From: Ruminococcaceae bacterium UBA4306
GTDB taxonomy: Bacteria > Bacillota > Clostridia > Oscillospirales > Acutalibacteraceae
Direction of reading: 5' to 3'
NCBI GenBank assembly: GCA_002394725.1
Contig: DGUQ01000141.1
Span: 3,622-8,872 of the forward strand
Length of the DNA: 5,251 nucleotides
Shown: positions 1 to 5,251 of the stretch, piece by piece
Layout: every line of letters starts with the position of its first letter
Numbering within the stretch: the first letter of the stretch is position 1
The notes under the pieces: generated by a model
Databases searched by the model: none
Told to the model about the DNA's origin: nothing
What the model saw: the letters and a program-made list of their open reading frames with translations, nothing else
Position numbers and translations under genes: made by a program

Positions 1-245
1 TCAGCAGCCGCCTCGGTGGGGACTTCGGCAGGTGCTTCCTCAGCCTTTGCTTCCTCAACAGGAGCCTCGGCAACCTCCTCGGTCGGGATTTCGGTGCCCT
101 GTGCCTGGACTTCAGCGTTCTCTGCCCACTCGATCACCTTATCTCTGCCTGCTTTAGCGGTCTGTGCCACTGCGACAACCAGATCATCAGTAGCAAGGAC
201 AAATGATTTCGCGGTTTTGAGCCAATAATGTTTTAAATCAGCCAT
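1..245 (-). CDS. Small Ala/Glu/Pro-rich protein of unknown function (3' end off window)
   Basis: The gene reads leftwards from an ATG at 245-243 and stays open for 81 codons to the edge, so the C-terminus is missing. A good SD (AAAGGAG, complement of 254-260) lies 8 nt before the start, and a perfect promoter lies upstream. The product begins MADLKHYWLKTAKSF; residues 1-45 look like one or two amphipathic helices (AVAQTAKAGRDKVIEWAEN). From about residue 48 it becomes low-complexity and acidic, built from Ala, Glu, Pro, Val and Thr (for example EEAKAEEAPAEVPTEAAA). There is no signal peptide or membrane segment, so a cytoplasmic protein is likely. I do not recognise a family. The helical start with an acidic Ala/Pro tail superficially recalls phasin-like or nucleoid-associated small proteins, but no residue supports either. 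The strong promoter suggests an abundant product. That the gene is real is fairly sure; its function is unknown. Confidence 0.82.
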   Translation of the reverse strand, partial: MADLKHYWLKTAKSFVLATDDLVVAVAQTAKAGRDKVIEWAENAEVQAQGTEIPTEEVAEAPVEEAKAEEAPAEVPTEAAA

Positions 246-272
246 TTTGTCAACTCCTTTGAATTTTTCTTT

Positions 273-301
273 ATTATATAATCTATCGAATAAAATGTCA
301 A
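273..301 (-). promoter_or_regulatory. Consensus sigma-A promoter of the minus-strand small gene
   Basis: On the minus strand TTGACA (301-296) and TATAAT (278-273) are separated by exactly 17 nt, matching the vegetative consensus at all twelve positions. Transcription would begin near 266, giving a leader of about 20 nt that contains the SD at 260-254. No operator overlaps the boxes, so expression is probably strong and constitutive. Confidence 0.88.
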
Positions 302-327
302 ATAAACTTTTTATGAAAAGAAGATTA

Positions 328-337
328 CGATATATCG
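328..337. promoter_or_regulatory. Perfect 10-bp palindrome between divergent promoters
   Basis: CGATATATCG is a perfect inverted repeat lying between the minus-strand promoter (273-301) and the tRNA promoter (356-384). It could be a protein-binding site, but a 10-bp palindrome can occur by chance in A+T-rich sequence, so this is only a candidate. Confidence 0.25.
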
Positions 338-355
338 GGACTTTATAATTTATAC

Positions 356-384
356 TTGATTTATGATTATTTTTGTTGTATAAT
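356..384 (+). promoter_or_regulatory. Promoter of the tRNA-Leu gene
   Basis: TTGATT (356-361) and TATAAT (379-384) are 17 nt apart, only one mismatch from consensus at the -35 (TTGACA would differ at two positions, with TTGA conserved). The predicted start, about 391, is only a few bases before the tRNA at 397, as is usual for tRNA genes with short 5' leaders trimmed by RNase P. It diverges from the minus-strand promoter at 273-301. Confidence 0.85.
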
Positions 385-396
385 ACTGATTGTTAA

Positions 397-483
397 GCCG
401 GCATGTCGGAATTGGCAGACGAGACAGACTCAAAATCTGTTGTCTTTGCGGGCGTGTGGGTTCGAGTCCCACTGCCGGCACCA
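397..483 (+). tRNA. tRNA-Leu, anticodon CAA (reads UUG)
   Basis: This is a class II tRNA. The acceptor stem pairs GCCGGCA (397-403) with TGCCGGC (473-479), followed by discriminator A480 and an encoded CCA at 481-483. The anticodon stem is ACAGA (424-428) with TCTGT (436-440), and the loop CTCAAAA puts anticodon CAA at 431-433. A long variable region (441-455) can form a short stem, as expected for leucine tRNAs. The T arm is GTGGG-TTCGAGT-CCCAC (456-472). The anticodon, long variable arm and discriminator A together identify Leu(CAA). The gene stands alone, with its own promoter and a terminator starting 9 nt downstream. Confidence 0.96.
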
Positions 484-491
484 TTGTAATG

Positions 492-529
492 CAAAAGGGT
501 ATCCGCGTTGGATGCCCTTTTGTGTTTAT
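492..529 (+). terminator. Rho-independent terminator after tRNA-Leu
   Basis: A 13-bp stem (492-504 with 510-522, one G-U pair) encloses the loop GCGTT (505-509). The 3' arm ends in TTTTG and is followed by TGTTTAT, giving the U-rich tract. It closes the tRNA transcript and lies 30 nt before the XdhC-like start. The opposite strand also has the stem followed by T-rich sequence (TTTTGCATT), so some two-way activity is possible. Confidence 0.88.
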
Positions 530-559
530 CAATTGATTCAAATTTTAATGGTGATAAAT

Positions 560-1471
560 ATGAAAGCGACTGTATTTCAAGAACTGCTCAAAAAGCTGGA
601 TAGGGGAGAGAGCCCCGATCTGGTGCTGTCCGCAGAGAATCAAACCTATATCCGTAAATTCGCCAAGACCGACCGACTGATCCTGCTCGGCTGCGGTCAT
701 GTGTCGATCGACGTTTACCGACTGGCGAAAAACATCGGCTTTGATATTGTCGCGGTCGATGATAGACCCACCTTTGCGAATTATGAGCGATTCCCCGACG
801 CGCAGGTCATCTGTGATGATTTTGCAGCGGCGATCGAGAAGCTGTGTATCACGCGCAGGGATTACGTCTGCGTGCTCACCAGGGGTCATCTGTGGGACGC
901 GCAGTGCATCCGCGCGCTCCTGTCGGGAGAGACGCCTTATTATCTGGGGCTGATCAGCTCCAAAAAGCGTGCCGCCGGTCTCAGAAAACTCCTGATCGAA
1001 GAAGGGTTCGATCCAAAAGCGGTCGACGCGATCCATGCCCCTATCGGGCTCAAGATCGGAGCGATGACCACCGCTGAGATCGCGGTATCCATTGGTGCGG
1101 AGCTGATACAGGAGCGGCATAAGCAATATGTCAAGCCGCGTGAGAACGAGCTGACGCAGACGAATGTTGACTTTGATCTCTTGCGCTATCTCGCGTCATC
1201 CGAGGAGCCTCGCGCACTGGTCACGGTGCTGTCCTCTTCAGGCTCTACTCCCGTCAAAAGCGGCAGTATGATGGCGGTCAATGCCCTCGGTCATGTTGCC
1301 GGTACGGTCGGCGGCGGCTGCGGAGAAGCGGCGGCAATCAACAAGGCGCGCCGTATGCTCCAAAAGAACGAACAAGCTGTTCTACACATCGACATGAGCA
1401 ATGAGGTTGCGGCGGACAATGATATGGTTTGCGGCGGCAGTATGACCGTACTGATCGAGAATATCACCTAA
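560..1471 (+). CDS. XdhC/CoxI-family molybdenum-cofactor maturation protein with swapped domain order
   Basis: The protein has 303 residues from ATG 560, chosen because the SD-like GGTGA (550-554) lies 5 nt upstream; the frame stays open further left only through the tRNA. Known XdhC proteins bind sulfurated molybdenum cofactor and help insert it into xanthine dehydrogenase-type molybdenum hydroxylases in the cytoplasm. Residues 39-185 match the Rossmann-like XdhC_C domain: GCGHVS (44-49), VDDRP (66-70), ERFPDA (76-81), LTRGH (106-110), GLISSKKRA (130-138), HAPIGLKIGA (159-168) and EIAVSIGAEL (173-182). Residues 217-300 match the XdhC_CoxI domain: SSSGSTP (225-231), GTVGGGCGE (248-256) and MVCGGSM (289-295), with conserved Cys254 and Cys291. 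Canonical members carry CoxI first and Rossmann second; here the order is reversed. No hydroxylase gene is visible, so the client is unknown. No convincing promoter of its own is seen; tRNA read-through may feed it. Confidence 0.88.
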   Translation: MKATVFQELLKKLDRGESPDLVLSAENQTYIRKFAKTDRLILLGCGHVSIDVYRLAKNIGFDIVAVDDRPTFANYERFPDAQVICDDFAAAIEKLCITRRDYVCVLTRGHLWDAQCIRALLSGETPYYLGLISSKKRAAGLRKLLIEEGFDPKAVDAIHAPIGLKIGAMTTAEIAVSIGAELIQERHKQYVKPRENELTQTNVDFDLLRYLASSEEPRALVTVLSSSGSTPVKSGSMMAVNALGHVAGTVGGGCGEAAAINKARRMLQKNEQAVLHIDMSNEVAADNDMVCGGSMTVLIENIT

Positions 1472-1472
1472 C

Positions 1473-1501
1473 TTGCTTTAAAGCGATAAATGTGGTATAA
1501 T
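1473..1501 (+). promoter_or_regulatory. Extended -10 promoter of the metF-metH operon
   Basis: TTGCTT (1473-1478) and TATAAT (1496-1501) are 17 nt apart, and TG at 1493-1494 gives an extended -10 (TGGTATAAT). It begins 2 nt after the stop codon of the XdhC-like gene, so the methionine genes can be transcribed independently. The expected start is near 1508, leaving a leader of about 95 nt before metF. The perfect palindrome GCTTTAAAGC (1475-1484) overlaps the -35 box and could be an operator. No terminator is visible between the two genes. Confidence 0.82.
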
Positions 1502-1553
1502 AACCGTATCAATCAGAAAAGGGATCCGCTCATCGAGCAACCTATAATAACGA

Positions 1554-1588
1554 TTCACTAATCACTGATCAATGATCACTAATCACAT
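1554..1588 (+). repeat. Degenerate heptanucleotide tandem repeat in the metF leader
   Basis: Five consecutive 7-bp units read TTCACTA, ATCACTG, ATCAATG, ATCACTA, ATCACAT, giving the consensus ATCACTR. Units 1-2 and 4-5 also share an exact 11-base match, TCACTAATCAC (1555-1565 and 1576-1586), 21 bp apart. The array ends 3 nt before the SD region of metF. It may be a neutral slippage product or a spaced binding array; the sequence alone cannot tell. Confidence 0.8.
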
Positions 1589-1602
1589 ACACGGAGTACA
1601 TT

Positions 1603-2481
1603 ATGAAAATCATCCATCTTTTGAATAACGACCGCTGTTCACTGTCCTTCGAGGTGTTTCCGCCGAAGGTATCCTCCTCTTTTGACGAGGTCAAGCCCGC
1701 AATCGAGAAGATCGCACGGCTCAAGCCGTCTTTCATGAGCGTGACCTACGGCGCAGGCGGCGGTACCGGCAGCTATACCCTCGATATCGCCGAGGATATC
1801 CGCAACCGTTACGGCGTGCCCACCATGGCGCACCTGACCTGCGTTTCCTCCACCAGAGCGACCGTCACACAGAAAATCAACGAACTCAAAAAAGCAGGCA
1901 TCCAGAATGTCATGGCGCTCAGAGGTGATCTGACCCCCGAGATGAAGCTCAGTGATTCGGAGCATTGGGATTACTCCCACGCGGTCGATCTGATCCGTGA
2001 GCTCAAGGACAGCGGCGCGGATTTCTGCATCGGCTGCGCGTGCTATCCCGAGGTGCACCCCGAGAGCAAGCACCAATCCGACGATATCTTTTATCTCAAG
2101 GAGAAGGTAGACGCAGGCTGTGACTTTATGACCACGCAGATGTTCTTTGACAACAATCTGCTGTATAACTTCCTTTACAAGATCCGTGAGGCAGGGATCA
2201 CCGTGCCCGTCGTGCCCGGTATCATGCCCATCACCAGAGCCATTCAATTAAAGCGTGCCATCGAGCTTTCGGGCTCCTTTATCCCACAGCGCTTCAAGGC
2301 GATGGTCGACCGCTTCGGCGGTGATGACCGCGCGATGGCGCAGGCTGGGATCGCGTACGCGACCGACCAGATCATTGACCTGTACGCTAACGGCGTCAAG
2401 CATGTCCATCTCTACACCATGAACAAGCCTGAGATCGCGCGCGCTATCATGAATAATCTCAGCAGTATTATCGGCAAATGA
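1603..2481 (+). CDS. metF: 5,10-methylenetetrahydrofolate reductase
   Basis: This 292-residue cytoplasmic flavoenzyme of the bacterial single-domain type reduces 5,10-methylene-THF to 5-methyl-THF, the methyl donor for MetH. SLSFEVFPPK (13-22) opens the barrel; Glu17 corresponds to the catalytic Glu28 of the E. coli enzyme. SVTYGAGGG (46-54), HLTC (77-80), ALRGDL with Asp109 (equivalent to E. coli Asp120 near the flavin), CYPEVHPES (147-155), KVDAG (168-172), TQMFFD with Gln179 (folate contact), PGIMPI (205-210) and HLYTMN (269-274) follow in the expected order. The length is normal for MetF, with no regulatory C-terminal domain. The start at 1603 has SD CGGAG (1592-1596) 6 nt upstream. It is the first gene of the operon, and its stop overlaps the next start (ATGA). 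No MetV-type partner is adjacent, so the electron donor cannot be read from context. Confidence 0.97.
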   Translation: MKIIHLLNNDRCSLSFEVFPPKVSSSFDEVKPAIEKIARLKPSFMSVTYGAGGGTGSYTLDIAEDIRNRYGVPTMAHLTCVSSTRATVTQKINELKKAGIQNVMALRGDLTPEMKLSDSEHWDYSHAVDLIRELKDSGADFCIGCACYPEVHPESKHQSDDIFYLKEKVDAGCDFMTTQMFFDNNLLYNFLYKIREAGITVPVVPGIMPITRAIQLKRAIELSGSFIPQRFKAMVDRFGGDDRAMAQAGIAYATDQIIDLYANGVKHVHLYTMNKPEIARAIMNNLSSIIGK

Positions 2482-3131
2482 TCCGAACATTATCATTGAA
2501 CGCTCCCGAATGGGACAAGCGTGAGATCATGCGCTACGCGCGGATCAGGGGCGCCGACAACAGCTATGACAGCTTGATCGATCAGTGTATTCATGAGGCT
2601 CAGCCTCTTTTGACCTATCGGGTGTGTAGTTCCGTCTTGCCTGTCAGTACCGACGGCAGTATCACGATCGGGAACACGCGTGTGCAGTCACAGACGATCG
2701 GCAAGGCGATTCGTCACGCGAATAAAGTGATTCTCTTCGCGGCGACGGTCGGAGCACCGTTTGACCGCCTGATCGCGCGGTACAGTCGGGTGGAGCCATC
2801 CAGGGCGCTGATCCTGCAAGCCATCGGCGCTGAGCGTGTAGAAAGCCTGTGTAACGCGTTTTGTGTGCAGATGAACACGGAGTTGAACAACACGGGAAAG
2901 CGCCTGACACGACGCGTCAGCCCCGGCTACGGCGATATTCCGCTTGTATTGCAAAAAGAAATCTTCGCGGTGCTGGATTGTCCGCGCAGGATCGGCTTGA
3001 CGCTCGACCAAAGCCTGCTCATGTCGCCGAGCAAATCCGTCACCGCACTCGTGGGAATCACCGACGAGTGCGAGGAGCAGGCGGATAACTGCGCCGTATG
3101 TGATAAAACCGACTGCGCTTATCGAGAATAA
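2478..3131 (+). CDS. Stand-alone MetH reactivation-domain protein (Met_synt_B12-like)
   Basis: The 217-residue protein resembles the C-terminal SAM-binding activation domain of methionine synthase, here encoded as a separate gene. In full-length MetH this domain lets inactive cob(II)alamin be reduced and remethylated with SAM. The key signature is RRVSPGYGDIPL (145-156), followed by LQKEIFAVLDC (158-168), IGLTLDQSLLMSPSKSV (172-188) and a short TALVGI strand (189-194); the N-terminal part (EIMRYARIRG, 16-25) is typical of these clostridial proteins. The C-terminus carries four cysteines, C198-x6-C205-x2-C208-x4-C213, absent from E. coli MetH and suggestive of a metal or Fe-S site. The start overlaps the metF stop by 4 nt (ATGA) with no strong SD, implying translational coupling. 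metH begins 31 nt after the stop, which supports a role in keeping that MetH active. Confidence 0.9.
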   Translation: MIRTLSLNAPEWDKREIMRYARIRGADNSYDSLIDQCIHEAQPLLTYRVCSSVLPVSTDGSITIGNTRVQSQTIGKAIRHANKVILFAATVGAPFDRLIARYSRVEPSRALILQAIGAERVESLCNAFCVQMNTELNNTGKRLTRRVSPGYGDIPLVLQKEIFAVLDCPRRIGLTLDQSLLMSPSKSVTALVGITDECEEQADNCAVCDKTDCAYRE

Positions 3132-3162
3132 TCTTCCATCTTCATTGAAACCAGAGGCAGTT

Positions 3163-5251
3163 ATGAACTTCAAAGAATATTTACAACAGAACATCGTGAT
3201 CCTCGACGGCGGCATGGGTACGCTGCTTCAGGAACGCGGCTTACAGCCGGGTGAACAGCCTGAGCGGTGGAATCTCAGCCATCCTGAGGATATCACCGCC
3301 ATCCACAAGGCGTATTTTGACAATGGCTCCAACGTGGTCAATACCAACACCTTCGGCGCAAATCTCCTGCACTATGACGAGCAGGAACTGACCGAGGTCA
3401 TTAGGGCGGCTGTCGCTAACGCGCAGCAGGCACGTGAGCTGAGCAACACGCCGCAGGAAAAGTTTATCGCGCTGGATATCGGACCCACCGGCAGACTCTT
3501 AAAGCCGCTGGGCGATCTTGACTTTGAAGAAGCGGTCTCCGTCTTTGCCAAAACGGTGCAGCTCGGCGCTGCGTGCGGCGTAGACCTCGTGATGATCGAG
3601 ACCATGAACGACAGCTATGAGACCAAGGCGGCGCTGCTGGCGGTCAAGGAGAACTGCAATCTGCCCGTGATCGTGTCCAACGCCTATACCGACAAGGGCA
3701 AGCTGATGACAGGCGCGTCACCGGCGGCGATGACCGCGATGCTCGAGAGCATGGGCGCCGACGCGATCGGCGTGAACTGCTCCTTCGGACCCGATAAGCT
3801 GCAGCCCATCGTCGAGGAATATCTGCGTTGTGCCTCGATCCCCGTGATCCTCAAGGCGAATGCCGGCATGCCGACGAATGTGGGCGGTAAGACACTCTAT
3901 AATATCCTGCCGCCGTCCTTTGCGGATATCACCGCGCGTATGGTGCAAAAGGGTGTGCGCGTCGTAGGCGGCTGCTGCGGCACGACTCCCGCGTATATCG
4001 GAGAACTCTGTGATCAAATCAATGATGATCGGTTGAGATCGCCACGGGATAAATCCCTCGCAATGACGATTGATAAGAAGAACACCACCGTGATCTCGTC
4101 CTACACCGACGCGGTCACGTTCTCGGACGATCCCGTGCTGATCGGCGAGCGGATCAATCCCACGGGCAAAAAGCGGCTCAAGGAAGCCTTGCGCAATAAC
4201 GAGCTCGATTACATCCTCAGCGAGGGTCTCAAACAGCAAAGTGCCGGCGCGCAGGTGCTCGATGTCAACGTCGGATTACCCGAGATCGACGAGCCCTCTA
4301 TGCTGAGCAAGGTCGTCTATGAGCTGCAAGCGATCATCGACCTGCCGCTCCAGATCGACACATCCGACCCCGTCGCGATGGAACGCGCCCTGCGTATCTA
4401 CAACGGTAAGCCCCTGCTCAACTCCGTCAACGGCAAGCAGGAGAGCATGGACGCGATCTTCCCCCTGATGAAGAAATACGGCGGCACGGCGATCGCCCTG
4501 ACGCTGGACGAGAACGGCATCCCCGATACGGTAGAGGGGAGAGTGGCGATCGCGAAACGGATCATCGATACCGCCGCGTCCTACGGCATCGACAAGAAAG
4601 ACTTGATTTTCGACACCCTCGCGATGGCGGTCAGCGCCGACAATAACGCCGCCAAGGTGACGCTCGGCTCTTTGAACGTCATTCGCCATCAACTCGGCGC
4701 GCATACCTCGCTGGGCGTGTCCAACATTTCCTTCGGACTGCCGCAGCGGGACATTGTCAACGCGGCATTCTTCGCGCTTGCGCTCGAAAACGGCTTATCC
4801 GCCGCCATCATGAATCCCTTCTCCGCCGAGATGATGAAGACCTACTATGCCTATCGTGTGCTCAACGGCTTGGATGAGAACTGCGCCGACTATATTGCCT
4901 TTGCCGATACGGTGCAGAACCATATCACGATCAATGAGAGAGCCGCAGGCACTACCGCCGAAGAACAGCTCACCCTGCATGCGGCGGTGACAAAGGGTCT
5001 CAAGGAGCCTGCCGCAAAGCTGTGCAGGGAGCTCTTGCAATCTGTCGAACCGCTCACGATCGTCAACGAGCATATCATCCCCGCGCTCGATGAGGTGGGC
5101 AGGGAGTATGAGCAGGGCAGGGTCTATCTGCCGGGACTGCTGATGAGCGCAGAGGCGGCTAAATGCGCCTTTGAGGAGATCAAGGCGACCATGTCCGACT
5201 CAGGCGGCAAAACCAAATGCGCCTTCGTGATCGCGACCGTACACGGCGATA
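3163..5251 (+). CDS. metH: Cobalamin-dependent methionine synthase (3' end off window)
   Basis: A frame of 696 codons without stops runs off the right edge. SD AGAGG (3153-3157) lies 5 nt before ATG 3163. The enzyme transfers methyl from 5-methyl-THF via cobalamin to homocysteine, forming methionine and THF. Residues 1-285 form the homocysteine-binding barrel: DGGMGT (15-20), NTNTFGAN (60-67), and zinc ligands Cys206 (VNCSFGP), Cys271 and Cys272 (GGCCGTTP). Residues 325-585 form the pterin-binding barrel: LIGERINPTGKK (326-337), DVNVG (367-371), IDTSDP (398-403), NSVNGK (420-425) and GVSNISFGLP (518-527). Residues about 600-680 are the helical cobalamin cap domain (EVGREYEQGRVYLPGLLMSAEA). 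The visible part stops at ATVHGD; the family continues with the DxHxxG motif bearing the cobalt-ligand His. A separate upstream gene encodes the reactivation domain, so a length of about 800 residues is expected. Linker residues 291-302 are encoded by a repeat-like element. Confidence 0.97.
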   Translation, partial: MNFKEYLQQNIVILDGGMGTLLQERGLQPGEQPERWNLSHPEDITAIHKAYFDNGSNVVNTNTFGANLLHYDEQELTEVIRAAVANAQQARELSNTPQEKFIALDIGPTGRLLKPLGDLDFEEAVSVFAKTVQLGAACGVDLVMIETMNDSYETKAALLAVKENCNLPVIVSNAYTDKGKLMTGASPAAMTAMLESMGADAIGVNCSFGPDKLQPIVEEYLRCASIPVILKANAGMPTNVGGKTLYNILPPSFADITARMVQKGVRVVGGCCGTTPAYIGELCDQINDDRLRSPRDKSLAMTIDKKNTTVISSYTDAVTFSDDPVLIGERINPTGKKRLKEALRNNELDYILSEGLKQQSAGAQVLDVNVGLPEIDEPSMLSKVVYELQAIIDLPLQIDTSDPVAMERALRIYNGKPLLNSVNGKQESMDAIFPLMKKYGGTAIALTLDENGIPDTVEGRVAIAKRIIDTAASYGIDKKDLIFDTLAMAVSADNNAAKVTLGSLNVIRHQLGAHTSLGVSNISFGLPQRDIVNAAFFALALENGLSAAIMNPFSAEMMKTYYAYRVLNGLDENCADYIAFADTVQNHITINERAAGTTAEEQLTLHAAVTKGLKEPAAKLCRELLQSVEPLTIVNEHIIPALDEVGREYEQGRVYLPGLLMSAEAAKCAFEEIKATMSDSGGKTKCAFVIATVHGD
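4035..4068 (+). repeat. Short palindromic-type dispersed repeat embedded in frame in metH
   Basis: This 34-bp stretch begins GAGATCGCCACG and ends CTCGCAATGACG around a small hairpin, GGGAT-AA-ATCCC (4046-4057). From memory, these ends resemble a widespread family of dispersed bacterial repeats of the form GAGATTGCCACG...CTCGCAATGACG, usually intergenic. It is read as LRSPRDKSLAMT (MetH residues about 291-302), whose LAMT ending is typical of such repeats when translated. It sits exactly in the linker between the homocysteine and pterin domains, and the flanking linker (IDKKNTTVISSY) resumes the family pattern. No second copy is present in the window. Confidence 0.6.

Noticed and set aside
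16..228. Ser/Ala-rich open frame on the plus strand
   Set aside because: It is the antisense shadow of the Ala/Glu-rich minus-strand gene, has no recognisable domain, and that gene has a far better start, SD and promoter.
344..349. TATAAT upstream of the tRNA promoter
   Set aside because: No -35 box at suitable spacing, and the pair at 356-384 is a much better fit to the tRNA start.
356..559. Long upstream extension of the XdhC-like frame
   Set aside because: It reads straight through the tRNA-Leu gene and its terminator. The ATG at 560 has an SD-like site and matches the start of the recognisable protein.
1543..1548. Second TATAAT in the metF leader as another promoter
   Set aside because: There is no -35-like hexamer at 16-18 nt upstream; it may be chance in A+T-rich sequence.
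1502..1602. SAM, cobalamin or T-box riboswitch in the metF leader
   Set aside because: The leader is only about 95 nt. It has a small hairpin (GCTC-ATC-GAGC, 1528-1538) and GCAACC, but no SAM-I core, no B12 box, no T-box sequence and no terminator.
3718..4704. Long minus-strand frames opposite metH
   Set aside because: They mirror the G+C-rich codons of metH, give no recognisable motifs and lack start signals.
1..5251. CRISPR array, insertion sequence, phage or defence genes
   Set aside because: No spaced direct repeats, transposase, integrase or defence-type domains are visible; the window is otherwise housekeeping genes.

Overview
The window looks like a chromosomal segment from a Gram-positive anaerobe of the Clostridia, probably near Oscillospiraceae/Ruminococcaceae. 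This is inferred, not proven. Genes are G+C-rich while the spacers are A+T-rich, purine-rich Shine-Dalgarno (SD) sites precede most genes, the tRNA carries an encoded CCA end, and methionine synthase lacks a fused reactivation domain, which is instead encoded by a separate small gene.

Left part (1-560): a minus-strand gene for a small Ala/Glu/Pro-rich protein of unknown function runs off the left edge. It has a consensus-perfect TTGACA-17-TATAAT promoter. Diverging from it is a tRNA-Leu(CAA) gene with its own promoter (TTGATT-17-TATAAT) and a strong intrinsic terminator. An XdhC/CoxI-family gene (560-1471) follows closely; its two domains are in the reverse of the usual order.

Right part (1472-5251): a methionine/one-carbon operon of metF (5,10-methylenetetrahydrofolate reductase), a stand-alone cobalamin-dependent methionine synthase reactivation-domain protein, and metH (truncated by the right edge just before its cobalt-ligand histidine). 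It has a clear extended -10 promoter right after the xdhC-like gene and a leader of about 95 nt ending in a degenerate heptanucleotide tandem repeat. MetF makes 5-methyl-THF, MetH moves the methyl group to homocysteine through cobalamin, and the small protein probably reductively remethylates MetH that has oxidised to cob(II)alamin.

Most notable: (i) a short repeat-like sequence inside metH, read in frame, in the linker between the homocysteine and folate domains; (ii) the swapped domain order in the XdhC-like protein; (iii) a four-cysteine C-terminal cluster on the reactivation protein; (iv) the heptamer repeat array and a 10-bp palindrome over the -35 box in the metF control region. No wholly new system is evident; most of the window is housekeeping.
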